Assembly: GCA_002633025.1 (NCBI GenBank)
Contig: NMRB01000849.1
Coordinates: forward strand, 102,603-166,602
Direction: 5' to 3'
From: Notospermus geniculatus
Taxonomy: Eukaryota; Nemertea; Pilidiophora; Heteronemertea; Lineidae
DNA length: 64,000 nt
Shown here in pieces: positions 22,958-33,092 of this stretch. Below the pieces are notes generated by a model. That model saw only the letters and a program-made list of their open reading frames with translations, was not told where the DNA came from and did no database searches. The translations under genes were made by a program, and so were the position numbers. Position 1 is the stretch's first letter; each line of letters opens with the position of its first letter.

Positions 22958-23987
22958 CCCTTTCTATCCCAACCACAGATTTAATTGAAGGAAAATTATT
23001 ACCTACTGGGATATAAGTTGAAAATGGCTCATTAGAAGAAAAATTCATTCAAAAATATCTGGCGCCAAAATTTTGGACCCTTATTGGAATGTTGCCATAT
23101 GGCAACATTGGGCTGCAACGGCAACAATGTAGAAATAAATTTTCAATAGCCATGAATCATATCCCCTGCCAATATGGACTACATAAACTCACTGTGCAAA
23201 TTTGAGAAATATAAGTCATTTTCAAGAACATTGTAGGGAACTAAGACACTTTTAGGCGTGCCGCAATGGTCATGAGGGGGCAATACCCGGGGGAGGACGA
23301 AATCCCTGTATCCCCCAGCCACCCTACCCCCATCACAGTAAGAGATACATTCTCTAATATATATTAGGCAAACAACAGTACAAACAATTACCTAAGGGAC
23401 CTCAAATTTGATGAGTATATAACTACCCAATGAAGGCTTGATCCCATTACGTCCCACTGCTACCATTTGGCAACAGGGAAATGATCAGCCTCCACGTTAT
23501 TTTCAATAGTGGACATAAACTAAAGGTAACTAGTGTGAAATAGGTCTTCAAAACTGAAAATTACTATTGAACAATAAGATTGATCCGAGCCGTTGCATCC
23601 CACTGTTGCCATTTGGCAACAGCAAGATGAACACCCTCCACATTTTTCCGAAAACGGTATTACCTAAGAGATTTTTTATTACATATGATTTATAAATACT
23701 ACATTTTTATAATAATCTAACTTGACATACCTAGCACTCGGATTATCACAGGTATTTTGATGTTCTTTTCGGTTGACACAACAGTGCATGCACACCATGG
23801 GGTCTGACATGTTAGGTGCTGTTACACATAAACTGGTATTGTGTGGTAAGGCCTGAACGGGTACCAAATGGCAACACTGGGATAGAGGCTATAGAAAATG
23901 TGGGGGTTTAGTTAATACTCTGTACCACTAGATGGGGGCACTGCCCGAAAGTGGTGTGGCCATTTGGCAACACTGGGATAGAAAGGG
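22958..23987. mobile_element. TTAA-flanked piggyBac-like element, about 1 kb, only in copy B
   Basis: A 1,030-bp insertion between TTAA 22954-22957 and TTAA 23988-23991; copy A has one TTAA at 18181-18184. The ends are inverted: ccctttctatccca at the left, tgggatagaaaggg at the right. CCC-starting ends with TTAA duplication fit piggyBac-like elements. The interior has no long frame, so it is non-autonomous. It repeats the word ccatttggcaac or its variants about five times. Confidence 0.85.
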
Positions 23988-24755
23988 TTAAGCACATTTC
24001 TTATGCCTGCAAGCTGGTTTCTGTCCCTTCTCATGTGTCGGTGCGTTGGCCTCCCCACTGAAGTCCTGAATCAGCTGAGAGGTCTCCCGTCTCATATAAC
24101 GCACCATAGATATGTTGTATATCTAGATGGGACAGGGAACTAGTCTGAAGGGTAGGAAACAATCTCGTCCCCAGGGTCCAACTGTTCCTTGGCTGTGAGG
24201 TGGTCGCATTTAATGTTTTCTGCGAGTTATGATCAGCACCCTCTAGTGTCAAGATTTGGGGGTCAGAAACATGGTTTACTGAGGGGTATCTTTGCATCCA
24301 TAACATTTGTGTTATCACACAAATCGTGATGATCTGACCATATTACAAAACGAACCCTGAGACTTGTGTCTGTTTGCTGTTTCTTCTCTCATTGATGCTT
24401 ATTGTGTGAGTTATCATGAATCATGTTGATGGCAGACATTTTCTATGCATTACATCTGCTTGTGTTCTCTGTGTATTCTTTCTTTAGTGATTATTAATTC
24501 ATTCATTTTAACATCAGACGGCAGAGCTGATTGTTGCTAATACTACGTGACTGATGATGATCTTACTGTTGAGGTTTTACATGTACCATGACTGTTATGT
24601 CTTGATGGAAGTGCAGTTTATGCAGCTAAAATGTCAGATAATGGTTGCTGTACCAGATGCCAGTAGCCAGGGTCTCAGTATCACAGTCAAATTCTCCAGT
24701 CTAAGTTTCATGCATGCAGAGAATCTTAGGTCATTTATGGTCGTACCGTCCTTAA

Positions 24756-25195
24756 CCCTTTTGGGACTAATCTCGCCATTTGGCGAGAGTGGCCTGTACC
24801 ACACACCCTCGCACATTCAAATTGACCTAGAATACGCGATTTTGCTCTGTTTGAAGAAACCTGACAGACTCCGAAGTGCAAATCTTGTGATAAAATGGCC
24901 ATGTCTCCGGAACGGAAGCAGCCACGTTGACGCAACTAGCACCAAAAGAAAGAGGAGAAAATTTTCAGACGCGTATTTCCTCACAACTTGCATCTTCGGC
25001 TCTGACCTATTTCTCTCAGACATTTTGGAAGAAGCAAACCTGCATGAGGTCGTGGCCCATTAAGTTGCCTCCAGAATGAGTGTCTTGTCGCCAGTTTTGG
25101 TTGCAGTTTTTGGGAGCTAGGTGCGTTTTTCTAGAGACATCAGAAATTCATGTTACGAAATGTACACTTTTCAGCTTCATCCAGTCCCAAAAGGG
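24756..25195. mobile_element. TTAA-flanked MITE, CCCTTTTGGGACT ends, copy 1
   Basis: About 440 bp between TTAA 24752-24755 and TTAA 25196-25199, with perfect 13-bp inverted ends (cccttttgggact and agtcccaaaaggg). The start resembles that of 22958-23987, so both are probably moved by piggyBac-like transposases. An open frame overlapping it (24554-25063) begins outside the element and is not a gene. Confidence 0.8.
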
Positions 25196-25703
25196 TTAAC
25201 AAGTGTGAGGAGGGGACTGGTTGTGAAATGTGAAGATCCTCGGACGGTGCCAAGATGTATGAGTTTCATGTGGCATTTACCTCACAGTGACATCCTCAGG
25301 AGCACTCATGTACTTTCAGGCTCCGATTCTCTACCCTTTTCCCTACACCATCACTAGCATCATTCAGCTTTGCTTGTCTGACCGGATCATGACGTCACAC
25401 CTGCCTGTTCTATTTTATAATGTGTTTCTATCAGCTTTGTATTCTGTGACTTAACATATACATGTATATTGACTATTTTAGTATTAATAGTGGTGAAGAA
25501 ATCAAACTTGGTCTGAAGATTTTGTAAAAACTGGACCAGTTTTTAGCAATCTTTGTGTATATTGTAATTAGTGTGCCAAATGGTGGTTGGTAACCTATGG
25601 TTGACTCAATGTTTAGTGTACAATCTTGAACAGTGTATAGACCTCACTGCCCTGGTGGGGCGGGTTTACACTTTGGTCTGTTGTTGTTCTACATCGCTCA
25701 ATG

Positions 25704-25797
25704 GCGGAACAAAGTCTAGGCCTACCCATAGGCTGGTGGATCAAAGTCTAGGCCCACCCATAGGCTGGTGGATCAAAGTCTAGGCCCACCCATAGAC
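25704..25797. repeat. Short tandem repeat, 31-32 bp unit
   Basis: Three copies of caaagtctaggcccacccat followed by aggctggtggat. The same array recurs at about 27912-28005 in the second block. Confidence 0.8.
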
Positions 25798-26179
25798 TGC
25801 AGGAAAAGTGTCTCAAGTCAAAGGTGTTTTGAATTGAGAGTGTGGTTTTGACGTGAAGGTGTCAGCTGTGTAGGCTGTCAGCGTCTCTCAACCCAGAACT
25901 CTTCCTGAGAAATGGATTTATGGTCCCTACTGCTCCCGACAATCAGTGGCAAGGATGAGAGATAGAGCATTTAGGTCCTGATAGTTCAGGATGCTCTCAC
26001 CAGGGGGCATCAATGTCTGTTACTGCTCAGCCTCTGTGCGGAGTATGTGAGAAAATTGATGGTCCATCATACGGAGGAAATATTGCTTGGGTTTTGTGGG
26101 AACTGTGGTGACACGCGTCCTCCAAAATGTACAAAATACGATCAACCTTCGCACAGGCGATGGTAAGAACTGTTAATAG

Positions 26180-26305
26180 GGAGTTTTCGCAAAGCCCCCG
26201 AAACGCCAACGCGAACGCCAAACCCATTGTTCGATGCCACGAAGAGAGCACCGAACAAATGGATAGACGTTCGCGTTGGCGTTTCGGGGGCTTTGCGAAA
26301 ACTCC
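26180..26305. mobile_element. Foldback MITE, GGAGTTTTCGCAAAGCC family
   Basis: A 126-bp element with perfect 38-bp inverted arms, beginning ggagttttcgcaaagccccc. A diverged relative follows at about 26372-26499, and both recur at 28388-28513 and about 28582-28709. Confidence 0.9.
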
Positions 26306-26371
26306 GCTGTAATATGTGCTGCGACAGGATGAAAAACCATGAATGCCTTCTCAGTAGACTATTACCGGTAC

Positions 26372-26503
26372 AGAGAGTTTTCGCAAAGCTCCTGAATCGC
26401 CAACGCGAACGCCAAACTCATTGTTGGATGCCACGTAGAGAGCAGAGCAAAAGGTTAAACACGGTCGCGTTGGCGTTAAGGAGGCTTGCGAAAACTCTCC
26501 CTG
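26372..26503. mobile_element. Foldback MITE, diverged relative
   Basis: Arms related to 26180-26305 (gagttttcgcaaagctcctg and its complement). The right end abuts the n at 26504, so the assembly broke at this hairpin. Confidence 0.8.
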
Positions 26504-26955
26504 NATTTGTGTTATCACACAAATCGTGATGATCTGACCATATTACAAAACGAACCCTGAGACTTGTGTCTGTTTGCTGTTTCTTCTCTCATTGATGCTT
26601 ATTGTGTGAGTTATCATGAATCATGTTGATGGCAGACATTTTCTATGCATTACATCTGCTTGTGTTCTCTGTGTATTCTTTCTTTAGTGATTATTAATTC
26701 ATTCATTTTAACATCAGACGGCAGAGCTGATTGTTGCTAATACTACGTGACTGATGATGATCTTACTGTTGAGGTTTTACATGTACCATGATTGTTATGT
26801 CTTGATGGAAGTGCAGTTTATGCAGCTAAAATGTCAGATAATGGTTGCTGTACCAGATGCCAGTAGCCAGGGTCTCAGTATCACAGTCAAATTCTCCAGT
26901 CTAAGTTTCATGCATGCAGAGAATCTTAGGTCATTTATGGTCGTACCGTCCTTAA

Positions 26956-27394
26956 CCCTTTTGGGACTAATCTCGCCATTTGCCAGAGTGGCCTGTACCA
27001 CACACCCTCGCACATTCAAATTGACCTAGAATACGCGATTTTGCTCTGTTTGAAGAAACCTGACAGACTCCGAAGTGCAAATCTTGTGATAAAATGGCCA
27101 TGTCTCCGGAACGGAAGCAGCCACGTTGACGCAACTAGCACCAAAAGAAAGAGGAGAAAATTTTCAGACGCGTATTTCCTCACAACTTGCATCTTCGGCT
27201 CTGACCTGTTTCTCTCAGACATTTTGGAAGAAGCAAACCTGCATGAGGTCGTGGCCCATTAAGTTGCCTCCAGAATGAGTGTCTTGTCGCCAGTTTTGGT
27301 TGCAGTTTTTGGGAGCTAGGTGCGTTTTTCTAGAGACATCAGAAATTCATGTTACGAAATGTACACTTTTCAGCTTCATCCAGTCCCGAAAGGG
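26956..27394. mobile_element. TTAA-flanked MITE, CCCTTTTGGGACT ends, copy 2
   Basis: The same element as 24756-25195, inside the second copy of the 24305-26503 block, with one mismatch in the right terminal repeat and small indels. Confidence 0.8.
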
Positions 27395-28387
27395 TTAACA
27401 AGTGTGTGGACATGGAGGAGGGGACTGGTTGTGAAATGTGAAGATCCTCGGACGGTGCCAAGATGTATGAGTTTCATGTGGCATTTACCTCACAGTGACA
27501 TCCTCAGGAGCACTCATGTACTTTCAGGCTCCGATTCTCTACCCTTTTCCCTACACCATCACTAGCATCATTCAGCTTTGCTTGTCTGACCGGATCATGA
27601 CGTCACACCTGCCTGTTCTATTTTATAATGTGTTTCTATCAGCTTTGTATTCTGTGACTTAACATATACATGTATATTGACTATTTTAGTATTAATAGTG
27701 GTGAAGAAATCAAACTTGGTCTGAAGATTTTGTAAAAACTGGACCAGTTTTTAGCAATCTTTGTGTATATTGTAATTAGTGTGCCAAATGGTGGTTGGTA
27801 ACCTATGGTTGACTCAATGTTTAGTGTACAATCTTGAACAGTGTATAGACCTCACTGCCCTGGTGGGGCGGGTTTACACTTTGGTCTGTTGTTGTTCTAC
27901 ATCGCTCAATGGCGGAACAAAGTCTAGGCCTACCCATAGGCTGGTGGATCAAAGTCTAGGCCCACCCATAGGCTGGTGGATCAAAGTCTAGGCCCACCCA
28001 TAGACTGCAGGAAAAGTGTCTCAAGTCAAAGGTGTTTTGAATTGAGAGTGTGGTTTTGACGTGAAGGTGTCAGCTGTGTAGGCTGTCAGCGTCTCTCAAC
28101 CCAGAACTCTTCCTGAGAAATGGATTTATGGTCCCTACTGCTCCCGACAATCAGTGGCAAGGATGAGAGATAGAGCATTTAGGTCCTGATAGTTCAGGAT
28201 GCTCTCACCAGGGGGCATCAATGTCTGTTACTGCTCAGCCTCTGTGCGGAGTATGTGAGAAAATTGATGGTCCATCATACGGAGGAAATATTGCTTGGGT
28301 TTTGTGGGAACTGTGGTGACACGCGTCCTCCAAAATGTACAAAATACGATCAACCTTCGCACAGGCGATGGTAAGAACTGTTAATAG

Positions 28388-28513
28388 GGAGTTTTCGCAA
28401 AGCCCCCGAAACGCCAACGCGAACGCCAAACCCATTGTTCGATGCCACGAAGAGAGCACCGAACAAATGGATAGACGTTCGCGTTGGCGTTTCGGGGGCT
28501 TTGCGAAAACTCC
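28388..28513. mobile_element. Foldback MITE, copy of 26180-26305
   Basis: Same 126-bp hairpin in the second block. Its relative at about 28582-28709 is directly followed by another foldback at 28712. Confidence 0.9.
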
Positions 28514-28711
28514 GCTGTAATATGTGCTGCGACAGGATGAAAAACCATGAATGCCTTCTCGAGTAGACGATTACCGGTACAGAGAGTTTTCGCAAAGCTC
28601 CTGAATCGCCAACGCGAACGCCAAACTCATTGTTGGATGCCAGGTAGAGAGCAGAGCAAAAGGTTAAACACGGTCGCGTTGGCGTTAAGGAGGCTTGCGA
28701 AAACTCTCCCT

Positions 28712-28850
28712 GTGATCCACTGTTGCGATATTGGCTTGAGACGGGGTTGCGTTCCCTTGCGATTACCTTATAAGGACTTCCCATTGCCATATAAGGTAAC
28801 CGCAAGGGAACGCAACCGCGTCTCAAGCCAAAATCGCAACAGTGGATCAC
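28712..28850. mobile_element. Foldback element with about 60-bp arms
   Basis: A nearly complete hairpin: gtgatccactgttgcgat at the left, atcgcaacagtggatcac at the right, meeting around ggacttcccattg. A partial copy lies at 28991-29099. It sits directly next to the preceding MITE. Confidence 0.85.
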
Positions 28851-28990
28851 CCGCTTGAGAAGGTTGGTCGCTGTGCTATCCTCCACATTTCATACTGAAG
28901 AGGATTCGGTTTCGGCATCGAATCTGATGTCAACATGAATCGCCGGTGNAAAATTCCTCCTAAAAATTGATGGCAACTGACTTGACAGCC

Positions 28991-29099
28991 TGGGGTTGTG
29001 TTCCCTTGCGATTACCTTATAAGGACTTCCCATTGCCATATAAGGTAACCGCAAGGGAACGCAACCGCGTCTCAAGCCAAAATCGCAACAGTGGATCAC
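28991..29099. mobile_element. Truncated copy of the 28712-28850 foldback
   Basis: Has the central part and the right arm but lacks the left tip. With its flank to 29197 it repeats 28740-28948 across the n at 28949, again suggesting overlapping contigs. Confidence 0.75.
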
Positions 29100-29197
29100 C
29101 CGCTTGAGAAGGTTGGTCGCTGTGCTATCCTCGACATTTCATACTGAAGAGGATTCGGTTTTGGCATCGAATCTGATGTCAACATGAATCGCCGGTG

Positions 29198-31077
29198 CCA
29201 TCATTAATGAGATTATACAAGGTGGATATCCACTGATATCACCCACCGTCATAACCGTGTCGGTGGAACAACTGCAAGTCACAAACTTGTTGTTAGAACC
29301 CCACCCCCGGGCCCCACCCACCTTCAAGTAAGTTCGTGACCGAGCAGCCTTCTTCCTGGCGGGGTGTAACGCGAATCTGAAAATGTTCAAACTGATAAGT
29401 TGGGAAAAATCTTCGAGCTTATCAGAACCAAGTAAATTGTATTCAATGTTTAGTAATTATTGCTCGAGTAAAATTTGTAGCCGTATTTCGAGTTGTAATC
29501 AACCCCGTATAGTCCTAGTTCGGGATCAGGTGTAACGTCGATCAGTGTTCCCCGTATTTCTGTGTTTTTCTTATTGTTTCCCTCCTGACGGATTAAGCGG
29601 CAACGAACCCAACAATAATCATTCTAGGCCGCGTCTATTGTTGGGGAACACTGAGCTACAAAAACACTCACAGATGTTACGCCTGGTCAAACGGTCAATG
29701 GCAGGAGGCCCGCACGAGGTTGAAGTGCTATAACATGTAAGTTATTGAATAGTGACGTTAAGTTCTTGTGAATGTAGATTTTCTAGACATTGATAATAAA
29801 AATAAATTTTGACTTTGGATGTGAGCTTTATTAGGATTTCCTCTGCCATTACACATCGCGGATTGGTCTTGTCCTGGTCGTCTCGTCCACCAATAGGTGT
29901 CTCTGTCAGCGATAACAAAACGGACTCGTTGTATGCCGTGACAAGGCTCCAACATTTACGGCAGTCCAAGTTGGAACCAGGATGGTACATCAGAGAGTAA
30001 GTTTCTCCACACTGAGAGGATGTTGTGTATGGCATTTCACCTAATAGGCCAACCCAACTGTGAAATCAACCACCAAGTTAAAAATGGTGTCAGTTTCGGC
30101 TAGACGGGATAAATTTGGCGTTCATATCATAGACAAGAGTAGAAAGAGGCATGGTTTGAACACATCATAAGTTACTGAGATAATTTCTGAACTAGTGGGT
30201 ATTTCTGGAAAAAAATTACACGGTTAAAATTTCTATAGTTGCGAGGAATATCTGGACAAAATATCAAAGAAAAATCGTGAGTAGCAACAAAATGAGGTCT
30301 AATCAAAATTAGTCAGTGTTTTTTGGTTCCAAAACACGCTGGTCCCTATGTTTCTAGCCAGGGCAGGTGTGCTGTATTACCGGGTACCAAAGAAACACTA
30401 AACCGTTGGTATTGAGCAGGAATCGAAGGCACTCGTGTTCAATGTAGGTTCAAACTATTCTGTGAAGATTGAAGGTAAAGGCATCGTATCTGATTGTGGA
30501 GTAAACACCGGTAGCCATGATTAGACGGTAGTTCCTCTTTCCAACGAGTCTGTTTCCTCGGATATCGATTAACGGTGAGTTGATCGATTCGATCCGTTTG
30601 ATCTCTGTGATAGAATCTGAAACTCTTGATGACTTCAAACAGGAAGCTAAAAGGCTGAATGCGGCTTCAAATAGTGGTTGTGAATGTCATCCACCAGTCA
30701 GACAAGGCCGTCTGCTTGGACCATGAATGATTTGGATGAGGACGACAATCAGTGTGTCGAGGAGGTCAAGGAGCTCCTTATGTAGCATTGCGGTTTTGTG
30801 GTTCCCCACACGTACCGCTATCAAGATGGATGTACCCTCGACTCGATCTCTTGATTCTCTTGTTCATGACTTGCTTGTGCTCCCGGCATCTGCCTTGTCT
30901 CCATTTGACACGAGGGCAGCTACCTTCTGACCCCGACCACCAGAGAGAGACTGCCTTCCTCTGACTCGTCTCATCAACCAGTCGTTCTTTGATTGTGATC
31001 ACGTAAATCATTCCAATAATTTTCCTATTGAACCTCAGATATATTGATACAGCACTGAGTTGCTTGCTATCATCACT
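29198..31077. other. Stretch without a recognised gene
   Basis: No exon with paired splice sites and family resemblance was found. A small MITE-like hairpin with 11-bp ends (cagtgttcccc, complement ggggaacactg) lies at 29543-29653. A 20-codon frame starting at an ATG near 30722 (MNDLDEDDNQC) is too short to support. Confidence 0.4.
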
Positions 31078-32973
31078 AACCACGCCCTCGCATGCGCCTG
31101 ACTTCAACCAGTACCAGTGGAAGGCGGTGATTGTCGGTGGAGATTCATCATTTCCCACCGAGCGAGGCTTGAACAGGTAAGTGTTGATGTGTGGTTTTGT
31201 GGCACTCGCCCTCACAGAGAAGGCGTGCATGCACGCACTTGCTGGGTGCTTGTTCGCGAATTTACGTGCAATCGTAAGTGACGACTTAGGTCTACTCTTG
31301 TGACACAGGCACATCCACAGGAGAGTTTTCTCGAGCGGGTTGGCTCTCTCTGCCCCAACTAAATTATGAATTTCAGTTGTTTGCGTCATGGTCTTAGCGA
31401 GGAGCCAACTTCCGCAACAGTTAATTTTGCTGGGTCGACTTGTCAGTGAAGAAGCCTTAACGAACATGCAAGTGCCAAACCAAACGTCACTTCTCAGCGG
31501 GTATCCAGTGCCCGGTGACAGCAAGATGTGGAAACGCCTCTATGTTTGTACGCAATACGCTAGACCGAGGTAGGCTACACTTGCCCTTCTTATCGGGTCT
31601 GACGGACAGGAATGACCATTTCGTTGATTTTGTCGACAGGATGGCTCATTCGGGATGCTGTGTGATTCCCATGGATGAGGGAGAGGTCCCGGGGAAGGAG
31701 AAGAACGAATACCGGGCTACCATCAAACAGTGGGCTCGGGAGATCCTGTCCTACTCCAGCCAGTACGGACAAGACAAGTAAGTCGGGAAGCCGGATTGTG
31801 GTGTCATCCTCGGTTATCACCTCGAAGGGTGCGCGGCCGCTGACTAGATACACTTGAAGCGTGCGATGACTGTCCAGATGACTGTCCAGGATGATCTAAG
31901 GTGCTACATTTGCTGCGTACTCCTCGAACATTTGAGGTGCTAGCATGCTGTAGACCGGCCGTAACGCTGGCTTGGCCTTATCTTTCAAGAATCAATGCTA
32001 AGATATTGTAACCTCCCACTTTTAAACAATCCACGAACTGCCTACGATTTTTATTCGAAATTTCCAGATGGACAGCTACTGGCGTCCTGGGCCCACCCAG
32101 GGTGTATCCTTATTATGGCGACATGGACAAGGCGTGGTCCCCTCGGACGACCACCACTGACGAGTACCTCAAGGTAAACACTCGTGATAGCCGAGAGAAA
32201 TCGTTTGGAGATTCTGTCTCTCACGTCGTTTGTCATCTGATGAGGTTCCATGGAGTCTTGGTAAAGCCTAGTTTATACTTCGACGCAAGACCATCGGCGT
32301 CCGACGCACGATCAAAATCTGTACGCCGACATAAGCCTACTTCATTAGGTCGGCGTCTAGATTTTGATCGCGCGTCGGACGCCGATGGTCGTGCGTCGAA
32401 GTATAAACTAGGCCTTAGGCTGACTCACTCGTCATAGGCCGATCAATGTCTGGAAGGGAAAGCACGCCACAGGCCGGTGGTTTCCAAATGATCGTCATGA
32501 AATATCTCGGGGGCAAATAATACTTTGCAGACCTGGCCTCCACCCTTCTGTTGAGTACCCCAACCCCAAACCTGTTACTGGTATTAAGGAAGCAATGTCT
32601 TTCACCTTAGAAACCCGATTTCTATTTCATATTCTGGTATTAAGGGGTACACCAAACGTCATCAGGAATCCGCCTCCTCAAAGTCGGGTCCCTCATAAAC
32701 AGTCAAAGGGTCAGAGCCGTGTGTTGTCGGCTCCCAGTCAGATGACATCGCCCCAGCCCCTCTCCAAACTCACCACATCTTGTTTTTTCTTAGATGACCT
32801 TTGAGAGAGCGGTTTATGTCACACGTGTCGACATCTATGAGACATTTCATGCCGGGGGTGTCAAGCGGATCGACCTCCTTCACCCCTCAGGGGAATGGAT
32901 CCCTGTCTGGCAGACGGAAAAAGTCTGTAACATAGAAGAGAGCAGAATATTTGCACCTCAGTTGGACCTATCG
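31078..32973 (+). pseudogene. Duplicated exons 1-4 of the BTB gene, start codon lost
   Basis: Exon-like segments ending at 31176, then 31640-31777, 32068-32173 and 32794-32973, match exons 1-4 of the gene at 33093 in length, phase and splice sites. Coding differences are few, for example RIDLLHPSGEW here and RIELLHPSGKW there. The homology starts inside exon 1, after its ATG; upstream the frame reaches a stop without a Met. All four are open. They could splice to exon 5 (phase 0) if an upstream exon supplied a start. Otherwise this is a truncated duplicate or a second haplotype. Confidence 0.75.
32264..32415. mobile_element. TA-flanked foldback MITE, present in only one copy
   Basis: A 152-bp palindrome with ends related to aggcctagtttatacttcga, bounded by TA on each side. 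The matching position in the second copy (34292-34293) has a single TA and no insertion. TA duplication fits Tc1/mariner-type mobilisation. Confidence 0.85.
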
Positions 32974-33092
32974 GTAAGTAGATCAAGATGATGAACATCT
33001 TGTAGGCTACTTGTGGGTCATTCCTTAAAGTGGTCCTAAACCGCCGGGGCGAGCGAGACAGCCTCGTTTTCATTTTCCCGCGCTACGCCAGG

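Larger units (their letters stand above)
18536..24344. repeat. Large direct duplication, copy B
   Basis: Second copy of 14133-18535, longer because of insertions at 20410-20654 and 22958-23987. No n marks the junction at 18535/18536. It may be a real tandem duplication or two haplotypes assembled in series. Confidence 0.9.
24305..26503. repeat. Near-identical block, copy 1
   Basis: From atttgtgttatcacacaaatc to the end of a MITE (aaaactctccctg). The same sequence restarts directly after the n at 26504 and runs to about 28712. Differences are few. The join at an n makes an unmerged allelic contig likely. No exon was found; nearly all of it is non-coding sequence that follows the tetraspanin copies. 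Confidence 0.85.
26505..28711. repeat. Near-identical block, copy 2
   Basis: Repeat of 24305-26503 beginning after the n at 26504. It carries the same TTAA element and the same two MITEs. Confidence 0.85.

Noticed and set aside
24554-25063. A 169-codon plus-strand open frame
   Set aside because: It runs from unique sequence into a TTAA element, has no family resemblance, and is broken by an indel in the near-identical copy at 26754.
28350-28886. A 178-codon minus-strand frame and its plus-strand counterpart
   Set aside because: Both read across hairpin MITEs, where inverted arms keep frames open on both strands.
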